Origin: Rhodococcus sp. OK519
Lineage (GTDB): Bacteria; Actinomycetota; Actinomycetes; Mycobacteriales; Mycobacteriaceae
DNA: 64,000 bases
Direction: 5' to 3'
Assembly (NCBI RefSeq): GCF_003051005.1
Contig: NZ_QAOW01000002.1
Span: 62,001-126,000 of the forward strand
Shown here: positions 53,464 to 62,471 of the stretch, piece after piece
Layout of the letters: each line of letters begins with the position of its first letter
Numbering within the stretch: position 1 is the first letter of the stretch
Made by a program: the position numbers and the translations under genes
Notes under the pieces: model-generated
The model's input: only the letters and a program-made list of their open reading frames with translations
Database searches by the model: none
What the model was told of the DNA's origin: nothing

Positions 53464-53787
53464 TTATTCTTCGCCCATGGGGGGCAGGGCCTTGATGAAC
53501 GGCGCGTCGTAGTCGACCTTGCCGAGCTTCGCGGCGCCGCCCGGAGAACCGAGATCGTCGAAGAAGTCGACGTTGGCGCTCACATAACCGGTCCACTGGT
53601 CCGGCACGTCGTCCTCGTAGAAGATGGCCTCGACGGGACACACAGGCTCACACGCACCGCAGTCCACGCACTCGTCCGGATGGATGTAGAGCATGCGACC
53701 ACCCTCGTAGATGCAGTCGACCGGGCACTCCTCGATACATGCCTTGTCCATCACATCGACGCACGGTTCGGCAATCGTGTAGGTCAC
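53464..53787 (-). CDS. fdxC: ferredoxin with 3Fe-4S and 4Fe-4S clusters
   Basis: 107-residue seven-iron ferredoxin for electron transfer. The first cluster binds Cys in [19 protein letters not shown]; the second in [26 protein letters not shown] is the usual N-terminus, so GTG 53787 is the start; a frame to 53919 adds unrelated residues. 24 bases upstream of dapC on the same strand. Electron partner unknown. Confidence 0.93.
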   Translation of the reverse strand: MTYTIAEPCVDVMDKACIEECPVDCIYEGGRMLYIHPDECVDCGACEPVCPVEAIFYEDDVPDQWTGYVSANVDFFDDLGSPGGAAKLGKVDYDAPFIKALPPMGEE

Positions 53788-53949
53788 TGCTGCTCGCCCT
53801 GCCTTTCTGAGCCGGCGCCGAGGCGCCTTCGACGGCCCGGTCCATCGGGACCCGGCCCCGACAACATCCGGAGTGTCCAGTATGAATCGCGCCCGCCGCG
53901 AAGCTTCGGTAAGGGTCACCTCAGCTAGGTGCGGCGGGAGGGACTCCCG

Positions 53950-56556
53950 TCACACCAGCGGCAGCACCGTCGCAGGCTCGCGCAGTGCATAGCTGGTGGT
54001 CCGTTCCCGCGCCGGTCGGCCGATGCCCTCGGCGATGGCCCGCAGTTCCGCGACCGTCTTCTCCGAGCCGTGCTGCGAGCCCGCCATCCGCGAGATCGTC
54101 TCCTCCATCAGCGTGCCACCGAGATCGTTCGCACCGCCCTGCAGCATCGCCTGCGTGCCGGCGGTGCCGAGCTTGACCCAGCTGGTCTGGATGTTGCGGA
54201 TACGCCCGTGCAGCATGATCCGCGCCAGCGCGTGCGCGGCCCGGTTGTCGCGCTGAGTCGGCCCCGGGCGCGACGCGCCGGCCAGGTACAGCGGCGCGCT
54301 CTGGTGCACGAACGGCAGCAGCACGAACTCGGTGAACCCACCCGTCCGGTCCTGAATGCCGCGAATCACGTTGAGGTGCCCCACCCAGTGCTTGGGACTG
54401 TCGACGTGGCCGTACATCATCGTCGAACTCGAACGCAGGCCCACCTCGTGTGCGGTGGTGACGACGTCGATCCACGCCGACGTCGGCAGCTTGCCCTTCG
54501 TCAGCACCCAGCGGACCTCGTCGTCGAGAATCTCCGCGGCCGTCCCGGGGATGGTGTCGAGTCCCGCCTCACGCAGTTCGGTGAGCCAGTCCCGGATGCT
54601 CTGACCGCCGCGGGAGGCGCCGTTGACGATCTCCATGGGGCTGAACGCGTGCACGTGCATCGACGGCACCCGGCGCTTGACCGCGCGAACCAGGTCGGCG
54701 TACCCGGTGACCGGCAGTTCGGGGTCGATGCCGCCCTGCATGCACACCTCGGTGGCACCCGCGACGTGCGCCTCCCACGCCCGGTCGGCCACTTCCTCCG
54801 CGGACAGCGTGAACGCGTCGGCGTCGTTCTTGCGCTGCGCGAACGCGCAGAACCGGCAGCCGGTGTAGCAGATGTTGGTGAAATTGATGTTCCGGTTCAC
54901 GACATACGTGACGTCGTCGCCGACGGCGTCCCTGCGCAGGGCGTCCGCGAGGGCGACAACCGCCTCGAGACCGTCCCCTTCCGCGGTCGCGAGCGCGAGG
55001 TACGCGTCGTCGGACAGACGCGCCGGATCCTGTTCGGCGCTGCGCAGCGCGGCGAGCACGTCGGTGTCCACGCGGGTGGGCGCCGCCCGCCCCAGCTCGA
55101 GCACCTGCTCGCGCACCGTCTCCCAGTCACCGAACGCGCTGCCGAGATCGGAGCGCGTCTCGGTGTTGCGGCCGTCGGTGTCGATCTCGGTGTTGAGGTC
55201 CACGCGGCCCGACGACACCCACTCCTCGTCCGGTTCCTGCCACGGCAGGCCCGCCGGCTTCACGTCCCGGGCCAACCCGGTGACCGGGTCGGCCAGTGCC
55301 CGGACATGCGCCCCGATCCGGGGGTCGATCCACGGATGCCCGGCCAGCACGTACTGCGGCTGCGCGGCCGTCCGCTCGACGAGCGAGTATCCGGCCTCCG
55401 CGGTGATCGCGGCGAGCGTGTCCAGGTTCGGCCACGGCCGTTCCGGATTCACGTGATCCGGCGTCAGCGGCGACACGCCACCCCAGTCGTCGACGCCCGC
55501 CCCGATCAGCGAGAGACACTCCGCCTCGGACACCAGGTTGGGCGGCGACTGGATCCGCATACCCGGACCCAGCAGCAGGCGCGTGACCGCGATGGTCGCG
55601 AGGAACTCCTCGAGGTTCGCGTCGGGCGCGTCACGCATCGCGGTGTCCGGCTTGGCCAGGAAGTTCTGCACGATCACTTCCTGGACGTGCCCGAAGGCCT
55701 TGTGCACCTTGCGGATCGCCATGATGGAATCGGCGCGCTCGGCGACAGTCTCGCCGATCCCGACCAGGATGCCGGTCGTGAACGGCACCGACAGCCGGCC
55801 CGCGTCGGTGAGCGTGCGCAGCCGCACCTCGGGATCCTTGTCAGGGCTGCCGTAGTGGCACTCCCCCTTGTCGGTGAACAGGCGCTTCGACGTCGTCTCG
55901 AGCATCATCCCCATCGACGGGGCGACGGGCTTGAGGCGCGAGATCTCCTCCCAGCTCATGACACCCGGGTTCAGATGCGGCAGCAGGCCGGTCTCCTCGA
56001 GCACCCGGATCGACATCGCCCGCACGTAGTCCAGAGTGGAGTCGTAGCCCCGCTCGTCGAGCCACTGCTTCGCCTCGGGCCAACGCTCCTCCGGCCGGTC
56101 ACCGAGCGTGAACAGCGCCTCCTTGCAACCCAATTCGGCACCCTGTCGGGCGATGTCGAGAATCTCGTCCGGCTCCAGGTACATCCCCTGGCCCTCGGCG
56201 CGCAGCTTGCCGGGCACCGTCACGAAGGTGCAGTAGTGGCACTTGTCGCGGCACAGACGCGTGATGGGAACGAAAACCTTGCGCGAGTACGACACCGTCT
56301 TCGGCCGGCCCTCGGCGAGCAGACCCGCGTCGCGCACCTTCGCAGCCGACGCACACAGGTCCTCGAGGTCGGCGCCGCGCGCGTGCAGCAGCGTCGTGGC
56401 CTCGTCGACGTTCAACGTCGCGCCGTCCCGCGCTCGGCGCAGAACTCGCCGCATCGCACTCGCGGACGGAACTTCGGAGGGAACCGACGGCGTCGGCAGG
56501 ACCTTGGACCGATCGGTGTCATCGCTCGAGTGACTCACCCGACGATCATGCGCCAC
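53950..56556 (-). CDS. fbiC: 7,8-didemethyl-8-hydroxy-5-deazariboflavin (FO) synthase
   Basis: 868-residue fusion of CofG and CofH, making the deazaflavin core of coenzyme F420 from tyrosine and a pyrimidine. Two radical-SAM sites, CRDKCHYC (about 103-110, N-terminal half) and CYTGCRFC (C-terminal half), both with intact CxxxCxxC. Length matches the mycobacterial protein (856). GTG 56556 used; GTG 56538 is possible. Next to a 72-residue acidic protein gene. Confidence 0.94.
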   Translation of the reverse strand: MAHDRRVSHSSDDTDRSKVLPTPSVPSEVPSASAMRRVLRRARDGATLNVDEATTLLHARGADLEDLCASAAKVRDAGLLAEGRPKTVSYSRKVFVPITRLCRDKCHYCTFVTVPGKLRAEGQGMYLEPDEILDIARQGAELGCKEALFTLGDRPEERWPEAKQWLDERGYDSTLDYVRAMSIRVLEETGLLPHLNPGVMSWEEISRLKPVAPSMGMMLETTSKRLFTDKGECHYGSPDKDPEVRLRTLTDAGRLSVPFTTGILVGIGETVAERADSIMAIRKVHKAFGHVQEVIVQNFLAKPDTAMRDAPDANLEEFLATIAVTRLLLGPGMRIQSPPNLVSEAECLSLIGAGVDDWGGVSPLTPDHVNPERPWPNLDTLAAITAEAGYSLVERTAAQPQYVLAGHPWIDPRIGAHVRALADPVTGLARDVKPAGLPWQEPDEEWVSSGRVDLNTEIDTDGRNTETRSDLGSAFGDWETVREQVLELGRAAPTRVDTDVLAALRSAEQDPARLSDDAYLALATAEGDGLEAVVALADALRRDAVGDDVTYVVNRNINFTNICYTGCRFCAFAQRKNDADAFTLSAEEVADRAWEAHVAGATEVCMQGGIDPELPVTGYADLVRAVKRRVPSMHVHAFSPMEIVNGASRGGQSIRDWLTELREAGLDTIPGTAAEILDDEVRWVLTKGKLPTSAWIDVVTTAHEVGLRSSSTMMYGHVDSPKHWVGHLNVIRGIQDRTGGFTEFVLLPFVHQSAPLYLAGASRPGPTQRDNRAAHALARIMLHGRIRNIQTSWVKLGTAGTQAMLQGGANDLGGTLMEETISRMAGSQHGSEKTVAELRAIAEGIGRPARERTTSYALREPATVLPLV

Positions 56557-56596
56557 GGACCGGCGTCCCTGCCACCGCGGGTCTCACCCGATCCGG

Positions 56597-56815
56597 CTAT
56601 CCGCGCGGGTAGTCCTCGTCGTCGGGGACATTTCGCCGCTGCTCCGCCGCATCTGCCTCGTTCACCTCGAGCGGTGTCGCGGCCTCGTCCCGCTCCTCCC
56701 GCTCGTCGTCGCTCCGGGCCGGCGTCATCTGTTCCACCAGATCGGCCTCGGGCACATCGGCCGCATCGGACCCCCGGATCTCGCCGGCATCCTTACCGCT
56801 GTCGGTTCGCTCCAT
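56597..56815 (-). CDS. small acidic protein, unknown function
   Basis: 72 residues, very Asp/Glu-rich, with repeated PEADLVEQ and NEADAAEQ motifs and an end DEDYPRG. Likely disordered. I recognise this EAD-x-EQ pattern as common in short actinobacterial proteins but know no role. ATG 56815 with GGAGG 10 bases upstream; GTG 56818 is better spaced and may be the start. A very long minus-strand frame to 58270 runs over the PH-domain gene and is rejected. Confidence 0.65.
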   Translation of the reverse strand: MERTDSGKDAGEIRGSDAADVPEADLVEQMTPARSDDEREERDEAATPLEVNEADAAEQRRNVPDDEDYPRG

Positions 56816-56897
56816 CACGCGACCACCTCCGTATAGGCAGACTCTCCAGTCACCTCCACCATAGGACGCCGGGCGCCGACTCGGGCAGGATGAGATC

Positions 56898-57422
56898 GTG
56901 AGCCTCCCCCCGGACCCGACGCGTTCCGTGCGAACGGTGACGATGGCCGACCCGCGGTGGCGGCCGAGCACCAAGGCGCCCGGACTGTGGGCCACGACGG
57001 CCGCGCTGGTGTGGCTCCCGGTCTTCGTCGCGCAGGTCGTGTGGGCGCTCGTGGACGGACGCGCGACGACGTGGCCACACGTGACGGTGTTCGCGGTGAC
57101 GCTCGTCGTCGCGCTCGCCGACATCCTGATCGTGCCGCAGTGGCGGTACCGCGTGCACCGCTGGGAGATCAGCGCCGACGCGGTGTACACCCGGACGGGA
57201 TGGTTCAACCAGGAGCGCCGCATCGCACCGATCACCCGGATCCAGACAGTCGACACCGAACGCGGACCGCTCGATCGACTGTTCGGCCTCGCGACAGTCA
57301 CCGTGACGACGGCGTCGTCGGCGGGCGCCGTGAAGATCACCGCACTGGATCTCGACGTCGCGGACCGCACCGTCGAGCAACTCACCGCCATCGCCGCCCG
57401 TAACGCCGGGGACGCGACGTGA
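56898..57422 (+). CDS. PH-domain (bPH2) membrane protein, YdbS-like
   Basis: 174 residues: two membrane helices (about 33-80) and a bPH2 domain after the second (RYRVHRWEISADAVYTRTGWFNQERRIAPITRIQTVDTERG contains its beta strands). Coupled by GTGA overlap to a three-domain partner at 57419, as in YdbS-YdbT pairs. Role in envelope or export is unknown. Confidence 0.86.
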   Translation: MSLPPDPTRSVRTVTMADPRWRPSTKAPGLWATTAALVWLPVFVAQVVWALVDGRATTWPHVTVFAVTLVVALADILIVPQWRYRVHRWEISADAVYTRTGWFNQERRIAPITRIQTVDTERGPLDRLFGLATVTVTTASSAGAVKITALDLDVADRTVEQLTAIAARNAGDAT

Positions 57423-58957
57423 GTGTGCCCGTCGAGAAGGCCGGGGACGCCGCCCTCGCTGCCGAGGAGGAGCAGCCGTGGCTGCGTCTCGACAGGCGGA
57501 TGCTGCTGGTCCACCCCGTCAACGAGGTCGTCAAGCTCCTCCCGGTGATCGCGGTGTCGTGGATTGTCGGCAGTTCCAGCGGCAATCACTACTGGGGACT
57601 GATCGCGGTCGCCGCGCTCGTCGCATACGGCGTGCTGCGCTGGTTCACCACGACGTACCGGATCGGTCCGGTGCACGTCCAGCTGCGTCGGGGCGTGTTC
57701 CAGAAGAAGGTGCTGTCGGTCCCCCGCAACCGGATCAGGTCCGTCGACGTCGAGGCGCGGGTGCTGCACCGACTGCTCGGGCTGGCCGTGCTGCGGATCG
57801 GCACCGGACGACAGACCGGACGCGGCGAGGAGAGGTTCGAGCTCGACGCGCTCGACGCCGCGCTCGTCCCGGGCCTGCGCGAGGCGCTGTTGTCGGGCCA
57901 CCGGCCGAATCAGCTGACGGCGGACGTCGAGGCCCAGCCGAACGTCGATCCGGTCGGCATCGAGATCGGGCACTGGTCGCCGGCATGGGTGCGGTACGCG
58001 CCGTTCTCCGTCACCGGGCTGATCGCGATCGGCGCACTCGTCGGCATCGTGTTCCAGTACGGCCTCGCCGAACGGATCGCGCGCTCCCCGGCACTGGAGG
58101 AAGGCTTCGAATCGGCCGAACAGGCGGGCACGCTGGTCCTCGCGGTACTCGGCCTGATCGCGCTGGTGGTCCTGTTCGTCGTCGCCAGCGCCCTCGCCTG
58201 CGTGCGCTACCTCGTCGTCTACGGCCGGATGACCGTGAACGACAGCGGCCGCACGCTTCACGTCAGTCACGGTCTACTGCGCACCCGACAGACCACGCTG
58301 GACCGGCAGCGGCTGCGGGGCACCACGCTCAAGGAACCGCTACTGCTGCGACTGGCGGGCGGCGCGTCCCTCGACGCGATCATGACAGGTGTGTCCGCCG
58401 AGCACAGGGAGTCGTCGCTGCTGCTGCCGCAGGGCCCCCGGTCCGAGGCCACACGCGTGATGGCCACCGTGCTCGGGGACGGCCGCCAGGCAGCGACACC
58501 GCTCGTCGAGCACGGCCCTGCCGCACGGCGACGCCGCTACACGCGCGCACTGTGGCCGATGGTCCTCGCGGCGGGTGTCGCAGCGGGCCTGACCCTCGCG
58601 GGCAGGCACGTGCCGTGGCCCGTGTGGACGGGCGTCGTTCTACTGGCCGTCGCCGGCGCCGGTCTGGCGTGGGACCGCTACCGCGGCCTCGGGCACGCCG
58701 TCCTGCCCGGATGGCTGATCACCCGCAGCGGCTCACTCGACCGCCGCCGCGACAGCCTCGAATCCGCCGGCATCATCGGCTGGACCGTGCGTCAGACGTT
58801 CTTCCAGCGACGCGCCGGGGTCGCCACAGTGATCGCCGCGACGCCCGCGGGCACCGGTCGGTACGTGGTGCACGATCTCCCTGCCGACCGGGCATGGGCC
58901 CTCGTCGACGCCGTCACCCCCGGCGCCGGGGACATCTGGCTGCGCACTCAGCCCTGA
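57419..58957 (+). CDS. multi-PH-domain membrane protein, YdbT-like
   Basis: 512 residues with three bPH2 segments (about 60-145, 245-320, 430-500) alternating with membrane helices (about 40-75, 190-215, 240-265, 370-410). GTG 57419 overlaps the YdbS-like stop (GTGA). The two proteins probably form a complex. Its end overlaps the convergent membrane-protein gene by 10 bases. Confidence 0.86.
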   Translation: MSVPVEKAGDAALAAEEEQPWLRLDRRMLLVHPVNEVVKLLPVIAVSWIVGSSSGNHYWGLIAVAALVAYGVLRWFTTTYRIGPVHVQLRRGVFQKKVLSVPRNRIRSVDVEARVLHRLLGLAVLRIGTGRQTGRGEERFELDALDAALVPGLREALLSGHRPNQLTADVEAQPNVDPVGIEIGHWSPAWVRYAPFSVTGLIAIGALVGIVFQYGLAERIARSPALEEGFESAEQAGTLVLAVLGLIALVVLFVVASALACVRYLVVYGRMTVNDSGRTLHVSHGLLRTRQTTLDRQRLRGTTLKEPLLLRLAGGASLDAIMTGVSAEHRESSLLLPQGPRSEATRVMATVLGDGRQAATPLVEHGPAARRRRYTRALWPMVLAAGVAAGLTLAGRHVPWPVWTGVVLLAVAGAGLAWDRYRGLGHAVLPGWLITRSGSLDRRRDSLESAGIIGWTVRQTFFQRRAGVATVIAATPAGTGRYVVHDLPADRAWALVDAVTPGAGDIWLRTQP

Positions 58958-59358
58958 GCGCGCGCCACCAGCGACGCGAGACGGACCTGGAACAGGTACA
59001 GGCCCGCCGGGAGCAGCGCAGCGACGAACAGCAGCAGCGTGCGCCAGTCCTCGAACACCAGCACGTCGCCGCCCGGACCACCGATCACACAGAGACCGAA
59101 ACCGAACAGCCAACCGAACAACGGCAGCGCGGCCGGCAGCGCCCGATCGGTGAACTTGCGGGCCCCGAGCACGAGCAGCAGGTTCACCACCGCCGCGATC
59201 AGCGCGGTGACGGGGAACGGCGTCGTTCCGATGTAGGCCGGCAGGAACAACACCGACAGCACCGCACAGAGGAAGCCGTCGAAGGTGAGCAGGGCGAGTG
59301 TCGTGCGCGCCTCGGTGGGCGAGGCGGGCGGTTCGACGGCGATGCTCGGGGCGGTCAT
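58948..59358 (-). CDS. four-helix membrane protein (Rv1171-like)
   Basis: 136 residues, four hydrophobic helices, no catalytic motif. Syntenic with Rv1171 between fbiC and mshB in mycobacteria. ATG 59358. Function unknown. Confidence 0.82.
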   Translation of the reverse strand: MTAPSIAVEPPASPTEARTTLALLTFDGFLCAVLSVLFLPAYIGTTPFPVTALIAAVVNLLLVLGARKFTDRALPAALPLFGWLFGFGLCVIGGPGGDVLVFEDWRTLLLFVAALLPAGLYLFQVRLASLVARAQG

Positions 59359-59407
59359 GACTTCGATGTTCCGTCATCGGCACCGTCGGTACGACGGCGG
59401 GGTCCGG

Positions 59408-59566
59408 TCACGGCACCGGTGGATACCCCATCGCCGTCAGCAGGTCGCTCATCTGATGCGCGAACGCGTGCAGCGAGCCTATGTAGAGGTCGTGGAAGTA
59501 CGGCGCCATGGGCCGCAGACTTTCCACGAACGCCGTGATCGCATTCTGGAGTTCCCAGTTGTACAT
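59408..59566 (-). CDS. small hypothetical protein
   Basis: 52 residues, MYNWELQNAITAFVES at the start, mostly amphipathic helix, ending GYPPVP. ATG 59566 has GGGAGG 9 bases upstream, which beats the longer frame to 59608. It lies just after mshB on the same strand. No family recognised; the ribosome site and typical composition support a real gene. Confidence 0.55.
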   Translation of the reverse strand: MYNWELQNAITAFVESLRPMAPYFHDLYIGSLHAFAHQMSDLLTAMGYPPVP

Positions 59567-59652
59567 CTGCCGCGACCTCCCGTTCGTCAGGGGCGGGTGC
59601 CGACGCACGGACCCCCACGAACGTGGCGTGGATCACAGCATACGGGGGTCCG

Positions 59653-60537
59653 TCAGGAGATCCCGGCGAACAGATCCTTCTCACGTCCGTCCGGTCCGAC
59701 CGGACCCGCGGCGCCCCGGACCAGCGCATAGTGCTCGACGGTGAGGATCGGCTGGACGACGTCGTTCGACAGCGCGAACTCGGTGCCCGACGGCGCGATG
59801 GTCACCTGCGTCGCGTGTGCCCGGAACGCGGCACGCTTGGCGTCGAGCACGGGCGCGACGTCCACCGCCGCGGTGACGGTCGCGTCGGACACGGTCGGAA
59901 GCTCACCCGGCTCGGGCATCCGCCATCCGGCAGGCACCTCGGCGATCGCGGCGACGCCCGCCTCGAGCGCGGACCGCTCGGTGACGGTCCAGTACAACTT
60001 CGCGACGTCCCAGGGCGCGCCGGCGTCGGGGAACGCGTCGGTGCCGGCCGCCTCGACGGCGTCCGTCGTGAACCGGTGCACCTGAACATGATCGGGGTGG
60101 CCGTAGCCACCGACCGGGTCGTACGTGACCACCACGTGCGGACGTAGTTCCCGGATCGCCGCGACGAGCGCGCCGACGGCCTCGTCCGGATCGGCGTTGA
60201 CGAACGCGCGAGGGTTCCGCGCCGAGGGGGTCCCCGCCATGCCCGAATCCCGCCAGCGGCCGGCGCCACCGAGGAACCGCGGACCCGACGCGCCCAACGC
60301 CTGCAGCGCCCGGGTGAGCTCCAGGATCCGGAAGCCGCCCAGCTGATCGGCTTCGCCCGCGACGAGCCCGGCCCACCGCTCGCCGATGACCTCGCCTTCC
60401 TCGCCGAGGGTGCAGGTCAGCACCGTCACCTCGGCGCCGTCCGCCGTGCACCGGGCGATGGTGCCGCCCGTGGTGAGGGTTTCGTCGTCGGGGTGCGCAT
60501 GCACGAACAGGATGCGTCGGCCGTTCATCTCACTCAC
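59653..60537 (-). CDS. mshB: mycothiol biosynthesis deacetylase MshB
   Basis: 294-residue zinc LmbE-type deacetylase of mycothiol synthesis, removing acetyl from GlcNAc-Ins. HAHPDDE is the zinc/Asp motif, with the third His in [20 protein letters not shown] follows. GTG 60537 begins right after the lpqW stop; ATG 60528 is possible. Together with mycothiol-linked enzymes it supports the lineage call. Confidence 0.94.
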   Translation of the reverse strand: MSEMNGRRILFVHAHPDDETLTTGGTIARCTADGAEVTVLTCTLGEEGEVIGERWAGLVAGEADQLGGFRILELTRALQALGASGPRFLGGAGRWRDSGMAGTPSARNPRAFVNADPDEAVGALVAAIRELRPHVVVTYDPVGGYGHPDHVQVHRFTTDAVEAAGTDAFPDAGAPWDVAKLYWTVTERSALEAGVAAIAEVPAGWRMPEPGELPTVSDATVTAAVDVAPVLDAKRAAFRAHATQVTIAPSGTEFALSNDVVQPILTVEHYALVRGAAGPVGPDGREKDLFAGIS

Positions 60538-62379
60538 TCACTTCGTCGTGCGGGTCCACACTCCGGCGTCACCGAAGATGCCGACCGGGACCGGCCCGGT
60601 CAGCGACACGCCGTCGACGCCCGGCCCGGCCACGACGATCGCGTTGTCCTGGAGGACCGGCAGCACCGCCGCCAGTTCCCACAGCTTGGGCTCCGCGTCC
60701 GCGATCACGTGGGCGGGATCGTCCAGACCGCGCAGCGCCGCGTCGATCGCAGGCTGCAGGCTCGGATCACACAGACCGGACAGATTGCTGGGCGACCGCG
60801 GGGACGGAGCCGACGTGGCCCCCGGTGTCGCGGTCGGAGCCGGGGTCGTAGTAGCCGACTCCTCGTCGGGGCCGGTGTCCGACGACGCGCTGAGCGGCAG
60901 GCAACCGAATCGGGATGCCAACGACGTCGCCGGATCCGATCCGGCACGCTCCCAGCCGACGACCGCGTCGACGGAGCCCGACGTGAGCGCCTCGCCGTAC
61001 AGGTCTTCGGCCTTCATCGGACGCACCGACGCCGCGATACCCGCGCCGCGCCACTGGTCGGCCACGGTGTTGGCGACCGCGATCGCGATGTCGTCGTTCT
61101 CCGGTGCGCCGAGAACCAGGGTCAACTGCTCGTTGTCGCGCACCATCCGACCGATGGTCACCACCTCGGGATCGTCACCCTCGGTGAGATTCGGAACCGA
61201 TTGGAAGCCGACGCTCGCGAGCAGTCCGGTCGCCTGTTCCCGGCTCGGGACCGGGGGCGCCGTCGGCGCGTACCCCGGATCGGACGGTGCCAGCACCTGC
61301 GCCCGCGCCGGCGTGGCCGACGATTCGCTGCCCGCCCCCACCGTCGCCAGCAGATTCGGATCGAGGAGCCCGAGCAAACCCTTCCGGACGCCCGCCTCGG
61401 CCAGCTCGGGAACCCGGCCGTTGAGGGTCACGGACAGCACGCGGGGCTGCAACTCTGTTCCGGTTCGCACGCCCGGAATCACCGACAGCTGTCCGAGGGT
61501 GGCGGCGCCGCCGTGCACCCGGGCCACCTGGGCGTCACCGGATCGGATCGAATCGGCCAGCTGGGCCGGCGAGCCGCCGCGGCGCATCAGGATCTGGTCC
61601 GCCTTGGCGGGCGTGCCCCAGAATCGGTCGTTGCGCTCGAGCACGATCTCGTCGCGACCGCGATCCACCGACTTGATGTGGAACTGCGCGCCCGAGACCG
61701 GGATGTTGTCGCCGAGCCCGCGGGCGAAGCCGCCCGGCGTGTCCTTGACGAGGTGCGAGGGAAGGAGATCCGTGAACAGTTCGCGCCACGCGGGGTATGC
61801 GGCAGCGAGTGTGACGGTGACGGTCTTGCCGCCCCCGGACGACTCGACATCGGCAACGAGTCCGTAGCCGGCCGGATCCACGACACCCGGCTGGGTGATC
61901 ATCTGCTGCCACAGGTAGCGGAAGTCCTCCGCGGCAATCGGAGCGCCGTCCGACCACTGGGCCTCGTTGCGCAACTGGTACTTGATCGTGGTGGGCGCCT
62001 CCACCGGGAGGGCGGTCGCGGACACCAGCACGGAGGCGTCCGGCACCCACTGGGTCGCGCCGGGCCGCGCCGGATCCGAGACCGGACGGAACGGGCTGGG
62101 CAATACCAGGGCGCTGACCGCGGAATTCACGGGCGACTGGTCCGCCAGAAGATGCGGGTTGAATCCGATGCCCACGTCGTCGATCGCAACGGCGACAGTG
62201 TTCTTGGTGGGAACCGCGGTCGTCGGCTTGGGGCTGTCGGTGCTCTCGACCGGCGGCGGCGGGTTCGCGGTGCAGGCCGTGAGGGCCAGCAGCGAGGCCG
62301 CGGCGGCGGCCCCGAATACCTGTCGGCTCGACATCGATCGACCGAGTGCACGGAAAGATCCGCGCCGTACGTGCGCCAC
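60538..62379 (-). CDS. lpqW: lipoprotein LpqW, extracellular solute-binding-like
   Basis: 613-residue exported lipoprotein of the SBP_bac_5 fold. The signal peptide ends LTAC (lipobox). In mycobacteria LpqW controls flux between PIMs and lipomannan/LAM rather than importing a solute. GTG 62379 has GGGGAGGA 6 bases upstream; frames to 62448 or ATG 62334 are alternatives. The mid-region (about 460-500) has a low-complexity Ala/Thr/Pro linker. Next to mshB by direct abutment. Confidence 0.9.
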   Translation of the reverse strand: MAHVRRGSFRALGRSMSSRQVFGAAAAASLLALTACTANPPPPVESTDSPKPTTAVPTKNTVAVAIDDVGIGFNPHLLADQSPVNSAVSALVLPSPFRPVSDPARPGATQWVPDASVLVSATALPVEAPTTIKYQLRNEAQWSDGAPIAAEDFRYLWQQMITQPGVVDPAGYGLVADVESSGGGKTVTVTLAAAYPAWRELFTDLLPSHLVKDTPGGFARGLGDNIPVSGAQFHIKSVDRGRDEIVLERNDRFWGTPAKADQILMRRGGSPAQLADSIRSGDAQVARVHGGAATLGQLSVIPGVRTGTELQPRVLSVTLNGRVPELAEAGVRKGLLGLLDPNLLATVGAGSESSATPARAQVLAPSDPGYAPTAPPVPSREQATGLLASVGFQSVPNLTEGDDPEVVTIGRMVRDNEQLTLVLGAPENDDIAIAVANTVADQWRGAGIAASVRPMKAEDLYGEALTSGSVDAVVGWERAGSDPATSLASRFGCLPLSASSDTGPDEESATTTPAPTATPGATSAPSPRSPSNLSGLCDPSLQPAIDAALRGLDDPAHVIADAEPKLWELAAVLPVLQDNAIVVAGPGVDGVSLTGPVPVGIFGDAGVWTRTTK

Positions 62380-62414
62380 TACCGGTCCTCCCCTCCGCGA
62401 GCGGCTCCCCCGCC

Positions 62415-62456
62415 CGTGCGCGTTGCGCGAGTGTTCAGACTCGCACAACGCGCACG
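62415..62456 (-). terminator. terminator after typA
   Basis: 18-base stem (62415-62432 with 62439-62456, one mismatch), loop GTTCAG, 16 bases past the typA stop. Confidence 0.75.
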
Positions 62457-62471
62457 GAACGCGTCACGCAC

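Noticed and set aside
53929-56901. 990-residue plus-strand frame
   Set aside because: Antisense to fbiC; no domain, no ribosome site.
56816-58270. Long N-terminal extension of the acidic small protein
   Set aside because: Reads through the opposite strand of two PH-domain genes; only the last 72 codons look real.
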